NCBI GenBank assembly: GCA_017541975.1
Contig: JAFXYB010000023.1
Location: 1-62,482, forward strand
DNA length: 62,482 nucleotides
Direction of reading: 5' to 3'
From: a bacterium
GTDB taxonomy: Bacteria; Bacillota_I; Bacilli_A; Izemoplasmatales; UBA1188
Shown: positions 16,248 through 23,763 of the stretch, piece by piece
Position numbering within the stretch: position 1 is the stretch's first letter
Layout: every line of letters starts with the position of its first letter
Program-made: the position numbers and the translations under genes
Notes under the pieces: model-generated
Database searches by the model: none
What the model was told of the DNA's origin: nothing
What the model saw: the letters and a program-made list of their open reading frames with translations, nothing else

Positions 16248-16318
16248 CATAAAATTGAGTGGTATCAGTTTTATCTATAGACATTCGTCTACATGACCAG
16301 CAAAAATGCTGGTTTTTT
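16248..16318 (+). ncRNA. candidate ~70-nt small RNA between the HTH gene and the TIR/caspase operon
   Basis: A plus-strand promoter at 16213-16241 is followed by about 70 bp that end in an intrinsic terminator (CCAGCA, loop AAAA, TGCTGG, then six T at 16297-16318). A second hairpin, TAGAC-attc-GTCTA, lies at 16278-16291. There is no open reading frame of note. The unit is divergent from the first TIR-like gene and convergent with the HTH gene. Existence of the RNA and any role in the locus are inferred. Confidence 0.5.
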
Positions 16319-16329
16319 CTTGTTTTTTT

Positions 16330-16932
16330 TTATTTAGATAAGTTTTTAAGTTGATTAATCTCATTAATACGAGATAGGAACAATTTCTCAACAACTGGAT
16401 CTAACTTTAAAAGGTTTTGTTTTTGCATCGTAAATATTTTGAAATAATTAGTATATATTGTTTTTTCCTCCTCACTTAATGTTTTATAATCATCTGTTTT
16501 CGAATTATTAAAGAAATAAAAATAATCGCATAAAGATTTGAAAATGTCATCTTTAGAATAATTACTAATTATTGTATCTATTAAAAACAGAGCGCTTGTA
16601 TCAATGGTATCATTTTTAGTAGCATTGCTCAGTTTTCTAAATGATCGCATAATTAAATCTGTTTTTTCCATCGAAAGTTCGAGTGTGCCATTCAATCTAT
16701 CTCTATTAACTAAATTTTTAAAGCAGTAATAGTCTGCTTCAAAAAGATTGGAATCATAGTTAGTAAATAATCTATCAAATATATAATTGTACTTTTCTTT
16801 TGGTATTTTTTCTCCCCTTTCAAATAATTCTATATATTGCATAGTCGTGTTTCTAGATAGTGAAAAATCAAGAGCAAACTTTGATATTGTAATATTTTCT
16901 TTTTCAAATATTTCTTTGATTGTCATTTCCAT
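16330..16932 (-). CDS. helix-turn-helix protein upstream of the TIR/caspase operon
   Basis: The 200-aa protein has an N-terminal XRE/Cro-like helix-turn-helix (about residues 3-45: IKEIFEKENITISKFALDFSLSRNTT then MQYIELFERGEKIP). The remainder is helical and acidic without a known domain. AGGAG precedes the ATG. It has its own strong promoter and ends 168 bp before the first TIR-like gene on the same strand. I infer a regulator of the locus. A C-terminal ligand or phage-protein sensing part is possible. Confidence 0.7.
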   Translation of the reverse strand: MEMTIKEIFEKENITISKFALDFSLSRNTTMQYIELFERGEKIPKEKYNYIFDRLFTNYDSNLFEADYYCFKNLVNRDRLNGTLELSMEKTDLIMRSFRKLSNATKNDTIDTSALFLIDTIISNYSKDDIFKSLCDYFYFFNNSKTDDYKTLSEEEKTIYTNYFKIFTMQKQNLLKLDPVVEKLFLSRINEINQLKNLSK

Positions 16933-16957
16933 AATTATAAAACTCCTATCGGCAATT

Positions 16958-16985
16958 ATTATATCATAAATTTGTTTAATGTCAA
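16958..16985 (-). promoter_or_regulatory. promoter of the HTH gene
   Basis: On the minus strand TTGACA (16985-16980), a 16-bp spacer and TATAAT (16963-16958), with an extended-10 TG before the hexamer. Confidence 0.8.
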
Positions 16986-17058
16986 GTTTTTATAGCATTT
17001 TATTACCATTTTATCATTAATATTAGCAATTTTTGTTCAATAATTTGCTTTAATAAAA

Positions 17059-17096
17059 TAATTATCTTTTATATTTTAAAATATAAAAGATAATTA
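17059..17096. repeat. perfect 38-bp palindrome
   Basis: Two 19-base arms meet without a loop at 17077/17078 (TTATCTTTTATATTTT against its complement in the right arm). It lies in the 590-bp gene-free stretch between the HTH gene and the next gene, left of the ISL3 remnant. It may be a cruciform or hairpin terminator, or a recombination or binding site. Confidence 0.85.
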
Positions 17097-17174
17097 CTTC
17101 ATTATTTTTGATTTTATTCTTTTAAAATAGACAGCTCTTTTAACCTACAAAATGTTTTGGTTTTTTGTTTTCTA

Positions 17175-17370
17175 AGGTAGGTAGGTAGTTTTACTTAAAA
17201 TTAGTGGTTGATAAATATATACAAAAAAACGAGCCTTCTTTTATAATAATTTTGTCAAATAATCTACGAAAGGAGGCCCATATTTATTATAATCCATATC
17301 CAGATGTTTTAAAAGATGAAAATCTGGAAGTTATAGGTACTAAAGAATTCGATGGAATTCTTTTTGTTTA
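17175..17370 (+). pseudogene. ISL3-family transposase 5' remnant, copy 1
   Basis: From aggtaggtaggtagttttac onward this ~195-bp segment is nearly identical to 20081-20277. It holds the transposase ribosome binding site (AAAGGAGG) and the start of the protein (NPYPDVLKDENLEVIGTKEFDGILFV). It then breaks off, so the rest of the element is deleted. Confidence 0.8.
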
Positions 17371-17402
17371 ATTACTTTTTATATTCATTACTTTAATAAA
17401 AA

Positions 17403-17507
17403 CTAGTCTCTTCTAAATAAATCTCTTGTATATACTTTATTATCTACATCATCTAATGAACTATCATATCTATTAGCTATAATTGCATTTGATAGTTTTA
17501 AAAAACT
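17403..17507 (-). pseudogene. C-terminal remnant of UDP-glucose 6-dehydrogenase, copy 1
   Basis: The minus-strand translation [18 protein letters not shown] followed by [14 protein letters not shown] and a stop matches the conserved end of UDP-glucose 6-dehydrogenases (FK-x-x-S-D-x-I-x-A-N-R ... KVYTRDLF-x-x-D). Only about 34 residues remain. A diverged second copy lies at 20432-20575. Confidence 0.65.
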
Positions 17508-17560
17508 TTAACATTAATCCTTATTTTTATGAATAAGTAATTGAAAAAGCGAGATAAAAA

Positions 17561-18474
17561 TTATTTATTTTTCAAGGCCTCGTTATTAATTTTGTTCTTA
17601 ATTTCTTCAATCTTTTTTTGTCTCAATATTTTTTCTTTTTCAGACTCAAGTTGAATATTTATTATTTCTGAAATGTAACTATAGAACTCTTTTATTTGTT
17701 CATCATTGAGTTCATGAATTCCTTTACTTAATAAACCATATGAATTGCTAAGTGTGTCTTGCACGTCTTCGTCGAATAAATGCCTCACTAATTTTATTTT
17801 TTCATCAAAGTGTACTGCTTTTACTTTTTCTTTTTCGTTTACAGAAGGATCTTGAAGTTTATAAAAAACCATCTTTTCTAGTACTCTTCTTAAGTAAGTA
17901 CAAGCTCCTGCCAAAAGATCTCTTGATTCGCTTTGCTCATATTTCCTGTAATCATCATAAGAATTATTTTTTTTAATATGTTTTTATATTCATTTGAATA
18001 TGTTTTTATTAAATCAGTATTAATTGGTTTTTGACCTATTTTTCTTACTGTAACAATATTATCTTTTAAAGTATACAATAATTCCATCGTTTGATAGTGC
18101 AGCGAATCTTTTGTGCATCTAAATATATAGGATATAATGCATTCATCTTCTTCTGGTGATACAATGTCTCTATCGCAAAAACCTTCTGAATCTATATCAC
18201 AACAACCTAAATAAAACGAGTGATCATAAACAGTATATTCATTTTTCTTTTTAGAATTTCTAAAAATTGAATATGTAACATCAAAAGCGTGTTCTTTATT
18301 ACAGTCAATACATTTTATATCAATTTTTTTGCAACTAAAAAGCGATTGTAATTGATTCTTTGCAAAATCTGATAATGGAACCTCTTCCTCATCTATTTTA
18401 GATAAAAATTGAAATTCAAATGAGCCATAAATAGGTATGCCCTTAATAATGTCTTCTAATTTATATATATCCAT
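17561..18474 (-). pseudogene. DUF4145-like protein of unknown function, split by a frameshift at an A8 run
   Basis: Frame 1 starts at ATG 18474 after GGAAGGAG and stops at 17890. Frame 2 is open downstream to 17561. At the A8 run near 17970 a -1 shift (or one extra A) joins them: YKNILKK then NNSYDDYRKYEQSESRDLLAGACTYLRRVLEKM. The heptamer A-AAA-AAA in frame is a classical -1 slippery sequence. The N-terminal half has CIDCNKEH and LGCCDID, possibly a zinc site. The C-terminal half (RDLLAGACTYLRRVLEKM ... LLSKGIHELND) resembles DUF4145-type helical proteins. The joined product would be about 304 aa. Confidence 0.6.
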
Positions 18475-18666
18475 AATTTCTCCTTCCATATCTTCCAATT
18501 TTGTTAATTATGTAATTATTTTGCAATGCTTTTATTCTGTTGTTATAACACTTTAAATCTATCATTCGTTGTGTGCTGTCCCATTGATATTTTTTTCAGT
18601 ATTAAATCTAAGAACGAATCTACTCTCAAATAGTAAATACAGTCAATTATTTCTATAATCAAATAA

Positions 18667-19947
18667 CTATATAATGGCTCTACTACTCATAAAATCCTTA
18701 AATAATGCTATACATGCTGCGGCTGATGGCATCATTGTATATCTTGTATTTGTGCTTTTATCTAATATAGAATTATATGTAATACTAATATTATTCATTA
18801 AATCGTCAATACTTAAGAATAATGCTTTTTCACCATCTTTTAATACTTTCTTAAGTTTCTTATCTTCTATTTTTGAATTATTAGCTAATGATTTTTCTAG
18901 TTGTGCTTTTGTTTGTTTTATCTTTGTATAGAATAAGAATTGTGGTTTACCTACTTCTACTAAGTCTCTATAGAAACATATTATTTGTTTTTCTAATTGT
19001 CTTGGATTAATACCAAGGTCATTTAATCCAAGGTTAATAGATTCTAGGTTTAATTCATCATATATTTCATTTATTATTGATTCTCCTAAAGGATACTCTT
19101 TTAATGTATGATTATCACTATTATCAATAGCATATTTTGTTTTAAGTGATGCTGCTACACTATTACCTAGTGTTTTCTTTCCTATACTTAAATCTTTACT
19201 TCTTATTATTAGTGGTATATATCCATCACTTGTGATTATGAAGCCATTAAATCCTAGATGATTAGACATCTTAGAATCTTTTAGTTCTCTAACATATGGA
19301 CCTGGTTCATACATTTCTCTAATGGTTTCACCATTATCTAATATATAATCAGGTGCTCTATTAGTTTTTAATGAACTATAATAGTATGTTCTAGAAGTAT
19401 AGAGATTAATTATGTTATTATCTTCTTTAACATCATCTAATCTTACATTAATCGCATTATATGTTACATTTCCTTTATATGCGCTTAATATATCTTTGCT
19501 ATTTTTATTAATCTCTTGTGGTAGTTCATAAAATTTATTATAGTCATCAATATACTTGAATTCTTTATTATATGCATCAGCAATTACTATTATTGGAAAT
19601 AATACAGATTCATTTCCATTCTTATATTCATATAGATTAGACAATGAATACTTCTTAACGATTCCAATATTCTCATAATTAATCCTAACATCTTCTGAAT
19701 GTTTCTTGGTGTACCACCAAACAAAAAGAGATGCTAGCGCACCAGAAAGAAGGGTTATTAAAATAGCAGATATTACACCAATATCAACTATATCATTAGC
19801 AAGATCCGAATCAATAACATTTGTTTTCCTTAATATTAGTAAAACTAAATATACTACAATGATAATCGAAACATGCATTATAGTATGGAATAATGGACTT
19901 TTAATTGTTTTAAATCTTCTTCTTGCCTTTTCTTTTGATTTATTCAT
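18667..19947 (-). CDS. two-transmembrane protein with a Nudix-like C-terminal region
   Basis: The 426-aa protein has two membrane helices (about residues 25-42 and 55-78) and a large cytoplasmic part. Within it, GFIITSDGYIPLIIRS, LGNSVAASLKTKYA and ESIINEIYDELNLE resemble the strand-loop-helix and R/E-x-x-EE pattern of Nudix domains, although the Nudix box is degenerate. A C-terminal helical tail follows. Membrane-anchored nucleotide-binding domains of this type occur as effectors in nucleotide-signal defence. The ribosome binding site is weak (AGGTAATTAT). It lies between the two ISL3-ugd scars. Function unknown. Confidence 0.55.
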   Translation of the reverse strand: MNKSKEKARRRFKTIKSPLFHTIMHVSIIIVVYLVLLILRKTNVIDSDLANDIVDIGVISAILITLLSGALASLFVWWYTKKHSEDVRINYENIGIVKKYSLSNLYEYKNGNESVLFPIIVIADAYNKEFKYIDDYNKFYELPQEINKNSKDILSAYKGNVTYNAINVRLDDVKEDNNIINLYTSRTYYYSSLKTNRAPDYILDNGETIREMYEPGPYVRELKDSKMSNHLGFNGFIITSDGYIPLIIRSKDLSIGKKTLGNSVAASLKTKYAIDNSDNHTLKEYPLGESIINEIYDELNLESINLGLNDLGINPRQLEKQIICFYRDLVEVGKPQFLFYTKIKQTKAQLEKSLANNSKIEDKKLKKVLKDGEKALFLSIDDLMNNISITYNSILDKSTNTRYTMMPSAAACIALFKDFMSSRAII

Positions 19948-20080
19948 ATAATTACCTAATATTTAACGGAATAATAACACTTAAATTATAAACACAATTT
20001 GTAATTGTGTAAAGGGAATGCGAGAAAATAACACGAGAGTTGTTGGAATATATAAGGTTTTTTTGGTTCCTTCAAATCCG

Positions 20081-20352
20081 AGGTAGGTAGGTAGTTTTAC
20101 TTAAAATTAGTGGTTGATAAATATATACAAAAAAATGAGCCTTCTTTTATAATAATATTGTCAAATAATCTACGAAAGGAGGCCCATATTTATTATAATC
20201 CATATCCAGATGTTTTAAAAGATGAAAATCTGGAAGTTATAGATACTAAAGAACTAAACGGAATTCTTTTTGTTTCACTACTTCTTCATCCAAAAAATTC
20301 GTATATTTGTCCATTATGTGGTTCTAATTATATTATTAAAACGGTATTATAA
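20081..20352 (+). pseudogene. ISL3-family transposase 5' remnant, copy 2
   Basis: This copy repeats 17175-17370 and extends further. After the AAAGGAGG site the frame reads PYPDVLKDENLEVIDTKELNG, then ILFVSLLLHPKNSYICPLCGSNYI with the N-terminal CPxC zinc-finger of ISL3 transposases, and stops at 20352. The initiation codon after the ribosome binding site appears lost. The body of the transposase is missing. Confidence 0.8.
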
Positions 20353-20382
20353 ATAATATTAATAGAATCATCAATAATAAAA

Positions 20383-20408
20383 TAGGAGAACTTACACGTT
20401 CTCCATAT
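20383..20408. terminator. hairpin GGAGAAC / GTTCTCC
   Basis: A 7-bp stem with a six-base loop follows the truncated transposase frame. The tail is A/T-rich on both sides without a clean T-run, so termination strength is uncertain. Confidence 0.5.
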
Positions 20409-20431
20409 TTTGTATTATCTGTTTTATGTTT

Positions 20432-20575
20432 CTAATCTCTTCTAAATAAATCTCTAGTATATACTTTTGTTTCTATATCATCTAAAGAACTATCATATCT
20501 GTTAGCTATAACATCATTTGATAGTTTTTTAAATGTACCAATGTACTCACACCAGCAATAATTATTGATATTATT
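20432..20575 (-). pseudogene. C-terminal remnant of UDP-glucose 6-dehydrogenase, copy 2
   Basis: The minus-strand frame ends [18 protein letters not shown], then [20 protein letters not shown] and a stop, the conserved C-terminus of UDP-glucose 6-dehydrogenase. The upstream catalytic parts are absent. It lies downstream of the polysaccharide operon, where an intact ugd would be expected, and shares its arrangement with the scar at 17.4 kb. Confidence 0.7.
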
Positions 20576-20589
20576 TCATAAACCGTCAT

Positions 20590-20800
20590 TCTTCTCTCCT
20601 CATTCAATAGATTTCAAAACCATATCACTTCCCAGCTATCTGCTTGCTATGGCCAAAGTGCTTTCTGATTATTCTTGCTTGCTTGCAGTTGATACCCAAC
20701 CACTCACAAGGTTCCGATGAGGCTGTTGGTTGTTTCTCGCATTCCAGCTTCAAAACCAGGGTTCGCTGATGCTCTTTCTTCGGTTGGGTGCGGGGGGTAG
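20590..20800. other. gene-free, GC-rich, structured spacer downstream of the polysaccharide operon
   Basis: This ~210-bp stretch is much richer in G and C than its surroundings and contains no convincing gene. It can fold (CAACCAacagcCTCA with TGAGtGGTTG near 20690-20725). A 27-residue frame (20589-20506, minus strand, starting [14 protein letters not shown]) begins at its left edge after AGGAGAGAAG, but it overlaps the ugd scrap in another frame. Its nature (RNA, decayed gene, operon 3' leader) is unresolved. Confidence 0.4.
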
Positions 20801-22141
20801 TTATTTCGTATCAAAATTGATTATTTTTACTTCTCTCTTGCCGCAAAACGCTTCCATGACAGCAACTATGGCCTTGGAAATATTCTGATCCATAGTAATC
20901 ATTTCATCCTTGGATTGATTTATCAGTTTGTTGAAGTAAGCAATCTCGTATCTGAGCCCCTGTCCTTCAAACTGGTAAAAATACTTTTTATTATCCGAAA
21001 AGTTTTCATATCTCACTTCAAAATAGCTAGTTTTCCACCAAGGAGACGGAACATAAATATATCCTTTCGTTCCAGAAATAACTAAATCACCTTCCGATTT
21101 TACAAACTTGGCGACTTTAATAGAAGCGACTGCTGATTCGTAAATGAAGTTGATTTTAGTAAATAAATCTATATCGGTTTGATTTTGTAAAGAAGTCACG
21201 ATTTCAGCGCTTTTATAATTCGTACCAAGAATATCAAATACTGGAAGCAACGCAACAGGACCCCATGAGTAGATACTATTCCATCCTGGTGCATCAGCAT
21301 TTTTGCTTAAACTAGTGCAAGTTGCATCAACAGAAACAACATTTCCTATAATGCCACTTTTTGCCAAAACAACCATTCTTGAAAAAGCCGTACAATAAGC
21401 GGTGCGAATTCCATCCAAAAGGATAACGCCATTATCTTTTGCCAATTCAATTAACTCTTGAGTTTGAGAGGTAGATAGCGTGATAGGTGATTCACAAAGG
21501 ACATGCTTATGATTAATTAGCGCCGTTTTTATCTGTTCGTAATGTTTGACTGGTTCTGAATGAATGTGTACCGCGTCAACATTCTCCAACAATTCATTAT
21601 AATCCTTTGTGATAATTGGTAATTGCTTTATTTGCTCGTCAAATATAGCCACATCGTTAGTACATATTCCAACAACTTCAACACCATTTACGAACTTGCT
21701 TTCTTCATAAAACTTATTAAGGAATCTGGATTCACCAACCAAGCCAAGTCGAATATTGTTTGATTCTTTTCTAATATCGCTGCTCGAAACGCCTTCTGTG
21801 CGATCCAAATAAACAACTTCACAGAATTCTTTTAGATAATCAAATTTTCCGACCCAGTCTGAACCAACTGTAAAAATATCAATGCCGTATTTCTTTATAT
21901 CATCAATTTTTTGCCCTTCATATTCCTCAACAATAATCTCATCTGCAATATTTAAGGATCTAATCGCTTCGATTCTTTCAATTAATGATTGCTGAACATT
22001 AATTTTTCCTCTAGCCTTATCAAAATCATCGCTGGTCACGCCTACAATTAAATAGTCGCCAAGTTTTTTTGCTCTTTCAAGCAAGCGAATATGACCATAA
22101 TGTAAAAGATCATATGTTCCGTATGTAATTACTTTTTTCAT
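20801..22141 (-). CDS. fusion of TagD-like cytidylyltransferase and Gfo/Idh/MocA-like oxidoreductase
   Basis: Residues 1-~130 form a nucleotidyltransferase of the glycerol-3-phosphate cytidylyltransferase type: GTYDLLHYGHIRLL with the HxGH motif, VGVTSDDF, LIERIEAIRSL, and TEGVSSSDIR in place of the usual ISTTxI motif. Residues ~131-446 resemble Gfo/Idh/MocA dehydrogenases, but the glycine loop (LGLVGESRFL) is degenerate. The EKP motif reads CESP, losing the usual catalytic Lys. It should activate an alcohol phosphate with CTP. The start overlaps the preceding stop (ATGA). It is the last gene of the operon and pairs logically with the CDP-glycerol-type transferase and the TPP/aldolase genes. 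Confidence 0.8.
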   Translation of the reverse strand: MKKVITYGTYDLLHYGHIRLLERAKKLGDYLIVGVTSDDFDKARGKINVQQSLIERIEAIRSLNIADEIIVEEYEGQKIDDIKKYGIDIFTVGSDWVGKFDYLKEFCEVVYLDRTEGVSSSDIRKESNNIRLGLVGESRFLNKFYEESKFVNGVEVVGICTNDVAIFDEQIKQLPIITKDYNELLENVDAVHIHSEPVKHYEQIKTALINHKHVLCESPITLSTSQTQELIELAKDNGVILLDGIRTAYCTAFSRMVVLAKSGIIGNVVSVDATCTSLSKNADAPGWNSIYSWGPVALLPVFDILGTNYKSAEIVTSLQNQTDIDLFTKINFIYESAVASIKVAKFVKSEGDLVISGTKGYIYVPSPWWKTSYFEVRYENFSDNKKYFYQFEGQGLRYEIAYFNKLINQSKDEMITMDQNISKAIVAVMEAFCGKREVKIINFDTK

Positions 22142-23748
22142 TCTTCTTCACCAATGTTGCTAGGAACCATAACTTCAATAAGTTGAGGTTCGTCGCTTAA
22201 TACATTTATTTTCGACAAATCTTCGTTGTTGGTTATTTTTACATAATTTAACGAAAATGCCTTAGCAATTAATTCGAAATTAGCGACTTTATAACCAGAC
22301 TTTTCCGTGGTGGCAAAATAGCTATGGAATATCTTTTTTTGAAATTCCATAATATCCCCCAGACACTGATTATTGAATACAATTATAGAGATTGGAATTC
22401 TGTCTCTATTTATCATCTCCAGTTCTTGAAGGTTCATCATTAAGCCACCATCGCCTTCAAAACAAATGACTTTATTTCTTGTAGCATAATATGCGCCTAT
22501 TGAGGCCGGAATAGCATATCCCATAGACGCAAGCCCAGCTGACTGAAAGAACTTTTGCCCGTTTTTAAATTTAAAAGAGGACATTACCCATCTTCGATGG
22601 CTACCGGTATCTGTAACTATGTTATAATCATTAGAAATCGATTCACTAATGCGCGAGACCACATTGCCTGCAACTATGTTCAAGGGTTCGTTTTTACTGG
22701 AACTCTTCTTCGTTAGCACACACTCATTGCACCAATCAAGATAATTGTTTTTTAACGAACATTTAATAATCTCTGGAACAAAGGTTCTCAAATCCTTATT
22801 GATTTTGATTTCATCTCTAAGTTCATATTCTAATTCATTTATATCACAATCAATTCTGATGACTTTTGCATTTGGGGCAAACTTCTGCCTATTGTTGCAT
22901 ACTTGCTTAAAGTTCAACCTAGCGCCAAAAGAAACGAGCAAATCACAATTAGAAACAGCAAGATTAGCAGATTTGTCGCCATCCATTCCAATATATCCAA
23001 GATTAATGTCCTCATTAGGTACTAAATCGCAACAAATCAGCGTAGTAGTAAAAGGAATAGAATGTGTTTTCGCAAAACTTATAATTGCCTCATCTAAACC
23101 AGCTTGTTTTGCACCATTGCCAATCAAAAACAAAGGCTTTTTGGAACTATTAAGCAAATCAATAACAAGTTCTGCATCTTTTATACAAGATGGTTTTTTA
23201 GGCATCTTGAAGTGCCTTAGGTTTTTTTCGTCAATTTCGCTTCTTTGAATATCACTTGGAAAGTCAATAACAATTGGACCCGGCCTTCCGTTTTGAGCTA
23301 GATAAAAAGCTTTTTCAAAGATATATGCAATATCTTCTTTTTTTGTTATTTGCGCACTCCATTTTGAAATGGGTTTACAGACACGCACAATATCAACCTC
23401 TTGCGAAATGCATTGCCTTAATTTCCTATTCCCCTTGAGGGAAGCCAAATCTTTTTCACCAACAATAAAAATAGTAGGTATTGAGTCACAATAGGCATTC
23501 GCGATACCAGTCACTAAATTCGTTCCACCTGGACCAGCGGTGGAATATGCTATGCCAACCCTATGAGAGGCTTGAGCATAAGAACAAACGGCAAAAGCAG
23601 CGCCCTGCTCGTTATAAACCAAATGATTTGTAATAGATGTTCCTTTTAAAGAATTCATTAAGTGTCCACACCCAACTCCAGGATAACCAAAGACATCTTG
23701 AACACCATAATCTTCAAATAACTTTACAATATAATTAGATACTTTCAT
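22138..23748 (-). CDS. thiamine-pyrophosphate-dependent enzyme, acetolactate synthase-like (paralogue 2)
   Basis: The 536-aa protein has the three-domain TPP enzyme layout. The N-terminal PYR domain has VFGYPGVGCGH, the cofactor-activating Glu in VYNEQGAAFA and SIPTIFIVGEKD. A central domain has LIGNGAKQAG. The C-terminal PP domain contains the GDGGLMMNLQELEMI Mg/TPP motif and FNNQ. It is close to acetolactate synthase large subunits, but no ilvN or ilvC lies nearby. In polysaccharide clusters such enzymes (e.g. YerE) add two-carbon units from pyruvate to keto-sugars. AAGGAGAGCCAA precedes the ATG. It resembles the gene at 24778-26463 throughout, so the two arose by duplication. Confidence 0.85.
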   Translation of the reverse strand: MKVSNYIVKLFEDYGVQDVFGYPGVGCGHLMNSLKGTSITNHLVYNEQGAAFAVCSYAQASHRVGIAYSTAGPGGTNLVTGIANAYCDSIPTIFIVGEKDLASLKGNRKLRQCISQEVDIVRVCKPISKWSAQITKKEDIAYIFEKAFYLAQNGRPGPIVIDFPSDIQRSEIDEKNLRHFKMPKKPSCIKDAELVIDLLNSSKKPLFLIGNGAKQAGLDEAIISFAKTHSIPFTTTLICCDLVPNEDINLGYIGMDGDKSANLAVSNCDLLVSFGARLNFKQVCNNRQKFAPNAKVIRIDCDINELEYELRDEIKINKDLRTFVPEIIKCSLKNNYLDWCNECVLTKKSSSKNEPLNIVAGNVVSRISESISNDYNIVTDTGSHRRWVMSSFKFKNGQKFFQSAGLASMGYAIPASIGAYYATRNKVICFEGDGGLMMNLQELEMINRDRIPISIIVFNNQCLGDIMEFQKKIFHSYFATTEKSGYKVANFELIAKAFSLNYVKITNNEDLSKINVLSDEPQLIEVMVPSNIGEEE

Positions 23749-23763
23749 TTGGCTCTCCTTGTT

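Noticed and set aside
17176-17188. GGTA repeats (also at 20082) as a CRISPR or satellite array.
   Set aside because: Only three GGTA units, part of the duplicated ISL3 left end.
20506-20589. Holin-like type I toxin gene ([14 protein letters not shown], 27 aa) with a structured upstream RNA.
   Set aside because: The peptide start and AGGAGAG site are suggestive, but the frame is very short and overlaps the ugd remnant in another frame. No antisense antitoxin promoter was found.
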